Positions 21,466-32,438 of a stretch of 64,000 nucleotides of DNA are shown here, piece by piece. The notes under the pieces were generated by a model. That model saw only the letters and a program-made list of their open reading frames with translations. It made no database searches and was not told the origin of the DNA. Source of the DNA: Ryuthela nishihirai (Eukaryota > Arthropoda > Arachnida > Araneae > Heptathelidae). Position 1 is the first letter of the stretch, and the number at the start of each line of letters is the position of its first letter. Made by a program: the position numbers and the translations under genes. The stretch lies in NCBI GenBank assembly GCA_038380435.1, contig JAWZYU010000034.1, forward strand, positions 25,523,404-25,587,403. Reading direction: 5' to 3'.

Positions 21466-21600
21466 GAATTTGGAAAAATGAACAGCATTAACAATTGAAG
21501 TGCAATGCATAAGATTTATTTGGTAGAAACAAGTTGTTGAGAAAAGAGTGATCACACGTGTGAAGTGCTTCAATGTTTACCTTTTAATGAATATTACATT

Positions 21601-22138
21601 TTACAGTAAGCACATTTTAATAAGGTATTGAACCTTTTCGAGCAACAATACAAGCTTCCACTCTGGCATGCAATCGGTCGTATAAATGCTGTTAATGACG
21701 CTGGGGGACACCATTCTATGCGCTTTCAACTTGGACGCGTAATTCAGCGATGGTCGTTGCCTGCCACGGTCGGCGGAATAGTCTTTATCCGATCCAGTCC
21801 CAAACATGCTCGATTGGAGTCTAGCCAAAACTTGCTAGGCAAGGGAATTGGTGCACTACTTGAAGAGCATGTTGAGTTGCCCGGGTGGGCGTTATCCTGC
21901 TGGAATATCGCATTTGGAATTACACTGAAATTTGGCAGGATGACCGGCTGTACGATATCGCTGACGTATGTATTGCTATTCAGTGTACCCTGTACAAACA
22001 CCAGACGCATACGGCAGTGATAGCTAATCGTTCCCTACACCATGATGCCCTGTGTGTCGCTGGCCAATGCACGATGGATGAAACCGGTCACCTTGTCGCC
22101 TTCGGATGTGTAAACGACCATCAGATGCTCCTAAACAG
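21601..22138 (-). pseudogene. Tc1 transposase, C-terminal half
   Basis: Downstream of the LINE the frame resumes with MRLVFVQGTLNSNTYVSDIVQPVILP and IFQQDNAHP, the second catalytic Asp. A frameshift follows, after which another frame shows a PIEHVWDWIG-like segment that carries the usual third acidic residue. A later frame reads to KVQYLIKMCLL near 21,601. At least two frameshifts break it. The same breaks are present in the three other copies here, so the element was inactive before duplication. Confidence 0.85.
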
Positions 22139-24257
22139 TTCAGTTCAGTTTTATTATAAAAATAAGGTTACAAACAACATATATTTGTAATACTCTTATT
22201 AACCCAAGAGCATCTAAGCTCATGTAGGTTAATTTAAAAATTATTTAAATACATAATTTTGGCAACACTGACACTCAACTTTACATGAAGAAAATATATA
22301 AATACAAAAACAACACAGAATTTATAAAAGGAATTAATTTTTTTTACTTTAACACTGAAAACAGGCTGTCAGCATTTGTAATGGTCATTAGATAATTAGC
22401 AGTGAGAGATCTGAAATGCATAAAATTAGCTTCATTTCGAATTATAATCGGTAAAGAATTAAAAATTTTAGGGGCCAAATAATCAAAGTGTTTGTGCATA
22501 ATTTCTTTATTTGCAAGTGGTAATAGAAACCTTTTCCCATTATCTCGCATAGTATAATTTGTATAATGCAGCACTGCATTATTGTTTTTAAAGAAGTAAT
22601 TTAATATTCTATAAGCAAATAAATGACTCAGTGGAAATACACCTGAAATGGTATACTTACAAAAGATGGTAACAGTTTTATATTTATTTGGTAAAATTTG
22701 AAATATAAATTTATTTTGCATTGAGATTAGACTCCTTAATGATGAAATGTATGTTCCTCCCCAACTTGTAATACCATACTGTATAGCAGACTGGACCCAA
22801 GATTTGTATAACATTATTAACATTTTATTACTTAAGATTTTTAAAAAAAATAAAATTTATATAACATCTGTCTAAGTGTGTTTGTTAGTTTTCCAATATG
22901 CATTTTCCAACTTAGGGAGCTATCAATATAAACGCCTAGGTAGAGTAGATTTTGAACCTGTTCAATTTCTTCACAGCAACAAGCTGAGTAATTATTGCAT
23001 GAAAATGTATGCAATTTTAATTTAATCAAATTTAGATTGTATGGTTTCTTTCTTAGGTTAAATAGAATATACTTAGTCTTTTCGTATTTAAATATAATCC
23101 ATTTAAATCCAACCATTTCATCACACATTTTAGATCAGTGTTCATGTTATAAAGGAGATTTTCCAGAGAATAAGCAAAAGTTAATGATGTGTCATCTGCA
23201 AAAGTGTTAATATAACTATTTATTTTTAATTTACATAGATCATTTATGAATATCAGAAACAAGGTTGGTCCCCGGACTGAACCTTGTGGTACGCCACATG
23301 AAATATGTTTTGGGTTACTAAGTGTATTAAAAAGACTAACATATTGCGTTCTGTGCTGTAAGTAGTCTTTAAACCATTTTAATACAACACAACGAATGCC
23401 AATATTTTCTAGTTTGCTAATTAAAATTTCGTAATCAACGGTGTCAAAAGCTTTCTCCAAGTCCATAAATACGGATAGAATAAATTGATTATTGTCTATG
23501 GAATGAAACACCTTTGACGTATAATTCAACAATGCATTTTCTGTACCTCTACCCTTCCTAAACCCAAATTGGTTTCCAGAGAGAAAATTAAAACTATCTA
23601 AAAAATTTATCAGTCTATTATTAACTAGTTTTTCTAATATTTTTGAAAATATTGTTAAAAGAGATATCGGTCGATAATTCTTAAAATCATTTTTATTTCC
23701 CTTTTTGTAAACTGGAATTACAATAGCTTCCTTCATTAAATCTGGAAAAGTGCCAGTTTCGAAGGATAAATTACAAATGTGAACCAATGGTTGAATCAAG
23801 TTAAAAGAACATTTTTTAACAGCGATAATGGAAATATTGTCATACTCAGCAGATTTTTATATTTTTAAATCCTTTTATAATGTCAGTCAATTCCTTTCTA
23901 CAAGTTGGAGCTAAAAACATGGATTTGACATTTTTACTCATATGGCTATTTTGATTTCTTACAATCCTATTCTTTGACAGATTTACTGCTATATTTAAAA
24001 AGTATTCATTAAATTGGTTTGCCAATAACTTAGCATTTTCAGTTGAATCAGAACCACTTTCTAATTCTGGATATTTATTTTCTACCTGCTTCTGATTTAT
24101 TATCTCTCTTATCAATTTCCACTGCCATGATATATTTCCATCACAATTTTGAAACTGAGTTGCAAGGAAACTGTTTTTTGCATCTCGTATTTTATAATTT
24201 ATCTGATTTCTAAAGTTTTTAAAGCTACTTTCGTAAGTTTCATTTAATGGGCTAAAT
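22139..24257 (-). mobile_element. CR1/jockey-type LINE, 5' truncated, inside Tc1
   Basis: The minus-strand element ends 3' at 22,139 in an AATAAAACTGAACTGAA tail. Frames in order are 24,115-23,846 (linker, WKLIREIINQKQ), 23,799-23,053 (reverse transcriptase: KEAIVIPVYKKG, NYRPISLLTIFSKILEK, FMDLEKAFDTVDYEIL, CGVPQGSVRGPTLF, FADDTSL), 23,128-22,841 and 22,823-22,344 (C-terminal SWVQSAIQYGITSWGGTY, FNSLPIIIRNEAN). Small frameshifts split them. FADD replaces the usual YADD. No endonuclease is present. Confidence 0.85.
23053..23799 (-). pseudogene. Reverse transcriptase core of the Tc1-embedded LINE
   Basis: The 248-codon frame holds motifs 1 to C of a non-LTR reverse transcriptase: motif A FMDLEKAFDTVD near residue 113, CGVPQGSVRGPTLFLIFINDL near 167 and FADDTSLTF near 196, with both catalytic Asp of the ADD box. 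The C-terminal thumb is in the next frame (23,128-22,841), so one frameshift separates them. The right-arm twin (56,608-57,357) differs by a codon beside the FADD box. Confidence 0.85.
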
Positions 24258-24313
24258 CCCGGGGCTCGAACCCAGGTCCCTTAGATCAGTAGCCAAGCGT
24301 GCTAACCACTCGG
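24258..24313 (-). mobile_element. SINE family D head fused to the LINE 5' end
   Basis: On the minus strand this reads CGAGTGGTTAGCACGC, CTACTGATCTAAGGGACC and GGTTCGAGCCCCGGG, the tRNA-Ser-like head of family D. It passes directly into LINE sequence without the SINE body. It lies between interrupted Tc1 sequence and the truncated LINE, so one chimeric insertion is likely. Confidence 0.8.
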
Positions 24314-24771
24314 TTCATCACTGAAGACCAAAGACTGCCATTCTTCCCTCCAATGAACTCGTTCTCCACACCATTGCAAACGTGCTAGACAGTGACGAGG
24401 TAACAATGCTAGCGGCACGTGTGCCCATAGTCCTGCTTTCAAAAGGCGATTGCGTATCGTTCTTGTAGATACCCTTGGTACGGCCAGGATCGAATTTGTG
24501 ATGCCGTAGCCATCCGCTCTGCGACCTCCGCCCTCCTGATACGCCGATCCTCTCGTGCGTCCGTAACTTTCTGTTGCCCGGAACCATGTCTGCGAGTGTG
24601 CGAATGCTCTTCTGACCATCGACGCCACTATTGTACCACTGCCGATACCTCTCGTCCAACACGGTGTGCAATTTGACGAAAAGACCAACCTACTTCTCGA
24701 AGACTCGCTACACAACTTCGCTCAAACTCCACTAACTGAACAAATGTTTCGCACCTGTGTCATCCACGCAT
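24314..24771 (-). pseudogene. Tc1 transposase, N-terminal half
   Basis: The start codon at 24,771 opens with FVQLVEFER, then WSFRQIAHRVGREVSAVVQ (the helix-turn-helix DNA-binding region) and a stop. Across frameshifts RRIRRAEVAERMA, VSTRTIRNRLLKAGLWAHVPLALLP and LARLQWCGERVHWREEWQSLVFSDE follow. The last phrase holds the first catalytic Asp of the DDE core. The frame is then cut by the SINE-LINE insertion. Overlapping frames at 24,302-24,715 and 24,318-24,671 reflect the frameshift. It would have bound terminal repeats and cut DNA, but is dead. Confidence 0.85.
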
Positions 24772-25192
24772 GGTAGCTTCTTCAAAGAGCACTGAAGAAC
24801 ACGACACAAGACAATAACTTCTTTCTTCAGGCTCTAGTCCTTATTTACGCGCTGCGTACATTTCTATGTTGTTGTCCTCAGTGACGTCATTATTTCATCC
24901 AATGATTGTCGATCTTGCATCACGGTTTCTGCTGCCCTTAACTATTAACATAATATGACGTTCCTAAAGGAATTCCTTCTCTGTATTCTTTTTTCAATTT
25001 CCGCCAGTGTATGCTTATTGAATATTTTTTACATCGAGAAATAAGATTTTTTGTCTGTGAAAATAAAATATTTCCTGCAAGAATGAAATATTTCTGCATA
25101 TTTTTATAATTTGCATTATAATTGATATTTGATTCAGTTCAGTTGAAGAAATGAAATCATTTGAAAAATTCGCACATCGAAGAGAAACAAAT

Positions 25193-25440
25193 CAGTTCCA
25201 TTGACGGAAAGCATGGTCAGATGCCCTTCAGACGGCTTTGATATCGGTTATCGTTGGGCTTGAAAAGCCTGCCGTCCATCGAATGGGAATTTAAGCCAGG
25301 TCCTCGTGTGTGGGAGAACCACATCCCATGCACGTTAAAGAACATGCCGGATAGCTTTGACGGGAGGCTGACACCTTTTTCCAACAGCTGTCCAGTGAGT
25401 CCCCTCTCTCAACCCTCCACAAGGACTTGGAACTTGGACC
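25193..25440 (+). mobile_element. SINE family B copy
   Basis: CCATTGACGGAAAGC starts a body that shares the family A core (CGTGTGTGGGAGAACCACAT, GCACGTTAAAGAACATGCC, TTTGACGGGAGGCTGACACC) but has no tRNA-like head here and a different front (CAGATGCCCTTCAGACGGC). It looks like a related subfamily, or a family A body with a replaced 5' end. Confidence 0.65.
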
Positions 25441-26431
25441 CAAATATTTGATTTTATGGTAGCGATAAATATTATTTTTTATAAAAAAAAAAAGACTCGA
25501 AATTCCCCCTTCAAAAACAGTCGACTCTCGGCACAATTCATTTACAGAATAAATAATAAGATTTTTTATTTATTAATTTACAGAATAAATAATAAAAGAG
25601 TTACAGTATAAATTCAGACCATGTCGCTACCAAATCTTATTGGCAATAATTCCTTGGCATGGCTCAAAATTCAAGAGTTTCCACTTTTCTGATTTGAATG
25701 AACAGACTGAGTTAGACAACTATTGTGTAATGCAGATGTTTTGGACAGATTCCTTCTCTGCTGCTTCGTAACATTATATCAGTTTTCTTTCATGCGTCGA
25801 TCAGCACACGAATGTAACATGTGGTTCCATCCAACAGATGTAGTACTTTCCTGTATAGTGGAGCATCGGATGGGATCACTCAACCATATTTCCACCAGGG
25901 TTGGATTGTGACCTTTAAGGCCCTAAGCTATGTCAAAGTTAAGAGGTCCCTAAGTGATGTTAAAATTAAGAGGTCCTAAGCTCTACCTACTGTAAGAGGC
26001 TGTAAAAATTCGAAATCTACATTTATTATTCTGAGTAAAGGGGATATTAAAATATAAAGCAGGAAGTTAATGTGGTGAAAATATTACACCTGAAATGGTA
26101 TACAATGATGGCTGTGCAAAGCTAAGATAAACAGGTTTCATTATGGTTTCGTCATGATTAACATTTGAATTAATTTATTGTTATTTTTTTTTCTTCAGCT
26201 AGTAAACGTTGAAATGCATTTCTTTGAAACTTCTCATATCGTGAGTCCCTAAGCTGTAGCTTAGTTAGCTTATACGTATGCCCGGCCTGATTAGTATCCT
26301 GTACATCGTTTGACGTCTTTGCATATCTTTGGCCAAAAAATGACAATGATATATGCAGGGGTGTCAACCTTTTGGAAGTCGCGGGCAAATTTGAAAATTT
26401 GGTACATGTCACTCTATTATATATATTTTTA
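25441..26431. other. Unassigned, with possible hAT-type end at 26,357
   Basis: A direct repeat TTACAGAATAAATAATA occurs twice at 25,540-25,600. CAGGGGTGTCAACCTTTTGG near 26,357 resembles the terminal sequence of hAT elements, but I find no inverted partner. The 80-codon frame at 26,170-26,412 (minus) is unrecognised. The site at about 26,030 is the empty target of a SINE present in the right arm. Confidence 0.4.
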
Positions 26432-26615
26432 ATTCCATTGACGGAAAGCTGTGGTCAGATGCCCTTCAGATGGCTTTGATATGGGTTATTGTTGGGCTTG
26501 AAAAGGCTGTCGTCCATCGAATGGGAATTTAAGCCGTGGCCTCGTGTGTGGGAGAACCACATCCCATGCACGTTAAAGAATATGCTGGATAGCTTTGACT
26601 GGAGGCTGACACCAG
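26432..26615 (+). mobile_element. SINE family B fragment
   Basis: CCATTGACGGAAAGC, GGCTTTGATATGGGTTATTG, GCACGTTAAAGAATATGC and TTTGACTGGAGGCTGACACC follow the 25,193 copy. The 3' part is lost at 26,615. A frame at 26,489-26,956 runs through this SINE into Tc1 and is not a gene. Confidence 0.7.
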
Positions 26616-26744
26616 AAAACACAGCGGGAGATATTGTCTCAAAGGAATCCTGCTACTGCAGCAAATTCAGGATCCATAATCAAGCTCACAGCCATTATTT
26701 TGTTCAGGTTGTATACATGGTCAACACTAGGACCCTGTATGGTC

Positions 26745-27533
26745 ACACTCGTCACTATCGAGCACGTTTGCAATGGTGTGGAGAACGAGTTCATTGGAGG
26801 GAAGAATGGCAGTCTATGGTCTTTAGTGTTGAAAGCCGATTCTGTTTAGGAGCATCTGATGATCGTTTACGCATCCGAAGGCGACAAGGTGAGCGGTTTC
26901 TTCCATCGTGCATCGGCCAGCGACACACAGGGCATCATGGTGTAGGGAACGATTAGCTATCACTGCCGTATGCGTCTGGTGTTTGTACAAGGTACACTGA
27001 ATAGCAACACATACGTCAGCGATATCGTACAGCCGGTCATCCTGCCATATTTCAGTGTAATTCCAAATGCGATATTCCAGCAGGATAACGCCCGCCCGGG
27101 CAACTCAACATGCTCATCAGGCAGTGCACCAATTCCCTTGCCTAGCAAGTTTTGGCTAGACTCCAATCGAGCATGTTTGGGACTGGATCGGATAAAGACT
27201 ATTCCGCCGACCGCGGCAGGCAACGACCATCGCAGAATTACGCGTCCAAGTTGAAAGCGCATAGAATGGTATCCCCCAGCGTCATTAACAGCATTTATAC
27301 GACCGATTGCATGCCAGAGTGGAAGCTTGTATTGTTGCTCGAGGAGGTTCAATACCTTATTAAAATGTGCTTACTGTAAAATGTAATATTCATTAAAAGG
27401 TAAACATTGATTCACTTCACACGTGTGATCACTCTTTTCTCAACAAGTTGTTTCTACCAAACAAATCTTATGGATTACACTTCAATTGTTAATGCTGTTC
27501 ATTTTTCCAATTGGCGCCCGTGCATTATCTAGA
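26745..27533 (+). pseudogene. Tc1 transposase 3' portion (inner copy)
   Basis: The copy starts at GCACGTTTGCAATGGTGTGG (LARLQWCGERVHW), runs through EEWQSMVFSVESRF, MRLVFVQGTLNSNTYVSD and IFQQDNARP to the frame-shifted C terminus (26,970-27,379). The outer terminal repeat is degraded (GGCGCCCGTGCA at about 27,520). Unlike the outer copy it has no LINE inside, and the intact joint CCGATTCTGTTTAGGAGC at 26,835 shows the pre-insertion sequence. The 5' half is missing. Confidence 0.85.
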
Positions 27534-28060
27534 AATGCTTCAACTTTTTTTGTTAATTACATTCAATTGTAAACCGTATTTTAAGGAAACGGGATATACC
27601 TGAATTTTAAAACAACTTTTTTTTTGGTCAACATTTTCTGAAACGGAATTTATGAGCAACATTAGCGTTAATTTTGGTATAGATAAATGATTTATTCTTA
27701 AGTTAGCAAAATAAATTCATACTAAAATCAGATAACATTTAATAATCATGATAAATATCACATATAATCTCTCACTAAAAGTATGGCCACATTCCATAAA
27801 AAACTTTTAACTCTCACATAGTTTAGGTTATAAGTAGAATGCAACTGAGATCAGAATTTCATTCAAAGCTGACGAAATGATCAGTGCAATTCAATAATTT
27901 TTTAATGAGACTAGAATTATCTTCTTGCTAAGATTAAAATCATCAGTATCACATAATTCAAATAAACGCCAATAGAAACACCAAAACAAGACTTGATTAA
28001 CAGACATGATGACATGAAGAAATTAATACAAAGATTACAATTAAAATATTTACATCTAAA
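27534..28060. other. AT-rich flank of the inner copy
   Basis: Inverted counterpart of 20,930-21,465. No gene. The minus-strand 70-codon frame at 27,917-28,129 shows no motif and is probably chance. Confidence 0.5.
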
Positions 28061-28821
28061 TACCTTGAAAACCTCAAAACAAATTAATTTGTACTTTAGA
28101 TATGAGGTCAGTATGAATCTGCAAGACAATCATTTCAAATAATGTTAAATGAATAAAATAATGTTGCTAACAGTGACCACACATACTCCAACAAGAGAAA
28201 TAAACGTTTGAAGTCCACATCAAATAACCAAATATAACTAAATCACATTGTATGTTTCAGAAAACAGTTTGCGACAACCACTGTCTATCACTGAGACATA
28301 CCAATAGACAAGTGAAATTCAATAATATAACATTTGAGCACTATGTTATTACCTTACTGAAGTTTATAACAGAAAACTTAGAAATAAAAAAAATACAGAT
28401 TTCAGTGTAACAGTGCTCCACAGTAACGAGAAATATAACCCATAAAGTGCATTCAAAAAATGGTAACATTGAGTGCTATTGACTGAGATTTAATGAAAGT
28501 AATTACAAGAGAAACATTTGAAATCCACATCATATATACAAAACATAAGCCAATCATATTATATACTTCAAAAAATGTTTGCAACAACCAATGTCTATCA
28601 GTGACACATACTAATGCGGCAATGACATTTCATGAAATAGAATGAATGAGTAATATAATATTGTATCACTGAAGCCTACATCAGAATACATTGGCATATA
28701 AAAAAACTTAAAAAATTCATCATCATGTACTTTTAAAGATAGTTTGCGACAACCTGTGTGTTTATCATTGATACAGACTAGAAGAGTAGGTAAATTTAAA
28801 TAAAAGGAATATATGAGCTCT
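28061..28821. repeat. Diverged tandem repeats, period near 300 bp
   Basis: GTTTGCGACAACCA followed by TGTCTATCA occurs at 28,267 and 28,577, and shortened at 28,742. Shared neighbours are GAAATATAACCCAT, AATTACAAGAGAAACATTTG and GGTAACATTGA. The same family continues at 30,063-30,520 and 31,118-31,800 with LTR and SINE insertions between. Confidence 0.65.
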
Positions 28822-29020
28822 AGCCGTCTCGTGGCCGAGTGGTTAGCAAGCTTGGCTACTGATCAACGGGACCTGGGTTCGAGCTCTGTGTAAGCATGGA
28901 TGTTTGTGCTGTTTTTCTGCTGAGGTCCCGCCATCCTCACAGACCTTCTATTATGGCGTATTAAACTGACAGGCTCCTGTCAGACCTCTGTGGTCAAGCA
29001 GCTGCTTGAGGGGGTATTTA
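28822..29020 (+). mobile_element. SINE family D copy
   Basis: The tRNA-Ser-like head has box A TGGCCGAGTGGTTAGC and box B GGTTCGAGCTC. The body contains TTTTTCTGCTGAGGTCCCGCC and AGCAGCTGCTTGAGGGGGTA. The mirrored copy is at 51,165-51,363. It is older than the right-arm-only copy at 54,159. Confidence 0.85.
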
Positions 29021-29090
29021 TATGGTTGTGTTACTAAAGCTTATACCATACGATACACATACGCAAAAAAAATTCAAAATTCAGTGCAAT

Positions 29091-30058
29091 TGTTGTGACC
29101 CCCCCCCCCCCCCGTGTATATTTAGGGCGGTACAAACACTTAGGCCGTGATGCGTTACTTGCTGCGAAATCAAAGGCAAATTCCCGGACCCACAACCAAA
29201 TTAACAGATATTTGCAATAATGAAAACTGAGATAATTTTACAGTTAACAAAAACACAACATTTATTAACAAAATTACTTTCAGACATTTCACACATGTAG
29301 GTCCACTCATCGGACAATTTCATCAGGTACCCTCAGCGCAACACTTCTCAATTTACGGGGCTTACCCCAGCGATCACGCAGCACAGTTCATGAGTCACTT
29401 AAATACAGTTTCAAAAGGTGAGACTACGACATCATGTATTAATTCCATACAGGCCGCGTAACGGCGGTAGTAATGTAATTGAGTGTGAAAATTTAAAACC
29501 AGAATAATGAAATTCGACCCTTCCTCGTTTTGTGCAGGCTGATCCCAGGGGACGACATTGCAGGCTCACTAGCCGCTTTGCGTGGCCACAGGCTTTCCCT
29601 CCTCGGTCTCCCGCTGTGTCTCACAGGGCGCTAACGACAATTCTCCTCGTTTCCATCTTTCCAGTGGCAGCAGCTGAAGACTTCCTTCCTTTCGGAGTGA
29701 CGAATACCAACTGATACTTTTTCGCTTGTTTTTTTCGAGGCACACTGCCCGGTCCCCCTGGCAGACTCCACCTACTTTCATGCGTGGCTGTACGTGATTG
29801 GCCAGAGTAGCCGAGGTGCGAATCTCAGCTCCCCTCCGACCAATGTTGTTTACCAGCATGTCACGTAGTCCCTCTGCCATCTGGCGTTTCAGGCTCAATC
29901 TGGAAGATTCCATGCCTGCGACCGAGCTCCTCTTCGTCGAACTGGACACAAAAATGGAGGCAAAATGGAAAGGCACTATGGGAATGAGGATAAGGGCGTC
30001 CATGACCCTCCACGCCAAAAGTCGGGTCCACATGATAAAACAAATGTGGGCACGACAC
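29091..30058 (-). mobile_element. Solo LTR, type 1, 968 bp, with CAAT duplication
   Basis: The block begins TGTTGTGACC and ends GGGCACGACA, so it has TG...CA ends, and is flanked by CAAT on both sides (29,087-29,090 and 30,059-30,062). Minus-strand reading gives a TATA-like GTATTTAAG and AATAAATGTTGTG in the expected U3-R-U5 order. It is more GC-rich than its surroundings. Open frames on both strands (29,569-30,060 minus, 29,798-30,109 plus) lie in U3 and match no gene I know. Confidence 0.7.
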
Positions 30059-30062
30059 AATA

Positions 30063-30520
30063 TCCAGGAGTATTTAATAATCAGAAGAAATATAAATGAT
30101 ACAGCTTAACTTTAAGAAATGTATATAGTGATGCATATGAGCATTACATTATTGTATTACTGAATATACCAGAATACATTGGCAAAAAAAAAAAAAGGCA
30201 TCCAGGAGTTGTTCATAAAAAAATATAACCCATGCAGCCTATCATTGAGAAATATGTTAGAAATAGTTACATTATGCTGTAGTTTGACATTGAAATATAC
30301 ATCAAATATACGAATTTTTACTTAATAATATTGTGAAAAATAATTTGCGATAACTTGTGTTTATCATTGATACTGACTACTAGAGCAGGAAAATTCGAAT
30401 AGAAGAATATATTAGCACTATATTGTTTTGGCATATAAAATAATAGTTGCAGAATTCAGTAGTTTTTCATAATTGCAAGAAGTATAACCCGTACAGCTTA
30501 TTAACAAAAATGATAATGTT
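30063..30520. repeat. Diverged 300-bp-type repeats
   Basis: Continuation of the family at 28.1 kb: ATTTGCGATAACTTGTGTTT at about 30,342 and ATATAACCCATGCAGC at about 30,222. No gene. Confidence 0.55.
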
Positions 30521-31117
30521 TGTCAAGATCTGGCAAATGGCCTTGCTTCAGGGCTGCAATCTGGAGTAAACAACAATAGGAAACATTTGGTAAATCTGCC
30601 TGTGTGGTCGTGCCTGGCCATGAGTGAATGTTTTATGGCCATGACATCTCGTAGAAGTATTCTGCTGTGTATAAGGGTTGAATGTAACCAGTACAGGACG
30701 GTTGACATAGTGTGTACTAGTGTAATTTGGTTACTAAGGTGCAGAGTGACCTGATCCGAGGGTCAAACGGGGGGCCAGTGGGAAATAAGGGAAGAAGGAG
30801 GAGATGGACGAATGAGTCGGGTGAAGGCAGACGCAGTTCCGAGTGCCGAGGAGTAGACTATTTTCTGTGGTTATATAGCCCTGTGGTTATCAGTGGTCCG
30901 ACGCCTTGTGAACTGAAAGTGTGCTGTGAACTGAATTGTCGTGTGCGTTTAAATTGGTGCTACACTGGTTACCTTCCCGTAACTTGTCTTAATGAATAAA
31001 TGTTGTTTTAATTAAACGAAGGGAGCAGATATAGAACATCTTCTGCAGGAACCAAGAATAGAATTCATAAAGCGAGGGGCGCGTAACCAGCATTATAAAG
31101 TATTATAAAACCCAACA
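30521..31117 (+). mobile_element. Solo LTR, type 2, 597 bp
   Basis: The ends are TGTCAAGATC...CCCAACA, with near-matching 5-bp flanks (ATGTT and ATATT). TATATAGCCC near 30,874 fits a TATA box, and AATAAATGTTG near 30,996 a polyadenylation signal, giving U3-R-U5 order. No primer-binding site or internal genes follow. The ends are inferred by eye. Confidence 0.6.
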
Positions 31118-32174
31118 ATATTAACTACTTTTTATTAAAGTTTCATGATAGTAACTACAGGACAAATAAATATGTGAAACCCACTTCAAATGTACCAATG
31201 AGAACTCAATCACGTTGTGTGCTTCAAAATATAGTTTGCGTTTTAGCAATGTCTATCATTGAAACATATCTGTAGATAAGTGAAAATTAATAATGGGAAC
31301 CAATGGGAACCCTATATTATAGCCTTACTAAAGTTGCTAATCGAGTACATAGTAATATAACAAAAAACAGTTTTCAGCGTAACATTTAAGAAAGTTCTAT
31401 AATAAAAAGATATATAACCCATGCAGCTTTAATTTAATTTATTAAGGAAAATGATAACATTGACTCCAATATACTGAGGATAATAACAAGTAAAATAATT
31501 ATTTGAAACCTACATCAAATATATACCAATGTCTATCATTTAGACATGACTAGTAGACCAGTAAATGGCATATGATTAAATAATTTAACCAAATTTCTTA
31601 GTTTTTTCTTTTGGATGATTTCTTTTGGTGCAATTACGTATATACACATTTCCACATGTTAATATAATTTTATGTAAGAAATCAATTATTTTATTCCCAC
31701 ATGGACACCAAAATCGATGCTAAACACGGTTTCTCCTGATTTACAATATTAACATATGCCAATAATTGATTTTTGCAGTTCAGAAATAGTTAGTCTACAC
31801 TACCAGATATCAGTATTTGATAAACCGCATGGCATAATATTCCCACATTTATTGAAACTCGCACATATTAATTAGCTGCTGAGGTACATACAATATTAAA
31901 TACCTTTTTGTTGTTAAATGAATATACGAAATGCGTATGAACGAAATACAGTTATATATTGCGATTCATTATAATTACTAAGTCAGTCAGGAAACAACAT
32001 TTAAGGGGCATAATAACAATAATAATTCCTATAAATACACTTGAATTTAAACAATATATATATAAAATACAATACAATAATAATTCCTATAAATACACTT
32101 GAATTTAAACAATATATATATATAAAATACAATATATATCTATACAACAGAATAAAGAAATATTCCCTACGCTT
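31118..32174. repeat. AT-rich diverged repeats of the inner copy
   Basis: Inverted counterpart of 19,301-20,296. A stretch of about 55 bp (AATAATTCCTATAAATACAC onward) is duplicated in tandem at 32,022-32,130, unlike the outer copy, which has it once. No coding signal. Confidence 0.6.
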
Positions 32175-32438
32175 AACACAAGGTAACAGTTACAAACAGC
32201 AGTGGTGATATACAAAGGGTACAGGGGTAGATACAATCTTCGTTTGAGCCTGTGTTCTTAGAGGATTCCGGTGACACAGCCCATATCACGTGACATCAGG
32301 CTTTCCTTTCAGACGGCTTTGCCCTTACTAACGAGGGAGGTTTTGCGGAGAAGAACCCTTAAGTTGGCGCAGGTCGGACTCGAATCTGGAAGTAAAGATT
32401 ACTAATCTAGAGCACTACCGACTGAGTAACCCTGCCCC
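32175..32438 (-). mobile_element. SINE family C, inner copy
   Basis: Inverted counterpart of 19,036-19,300 with head complement CCTGCCCC at 32,431-32,438. The B box is changed to GATTCGAGTCC. Confidence 0.75.

Larger units (their letters stand above)
21466..25011 (-). mobile_element. Tc1-like transposon, interrupted (left arm)
   Basis: TA then CACTGGCGGAATTTGG at 21,466 and the inverted AATTTCCGCCAGTG then TA at 25,011 are the two ends with TA duplications. Transposase is on the minus strand, 5' end at 25,009. The element is split by a SINE head and LINE (22,139-24,313). Removing these leaves about 1.4 kb, close to the usual 1.3-1.6 kb for Tc1 elements. The leader near 24,880-24,905 holds TGACGTCA and a CCAAT box. 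Confidence 0.9.

Noticed and set aside
25891..25910. CAGGGTTGGATTGTGACC as a second hAT-type end
   Set aside because: It has the same orientation as the end at 26,357, no 8-bp duplication is seen, and no transposase lies between.
26489..26956. 155-codon frame joining a SINE and Tc1 transposase
   Set aside because: A chance fusion frame across two transposon remnants; no start context or intron signals support a gene.
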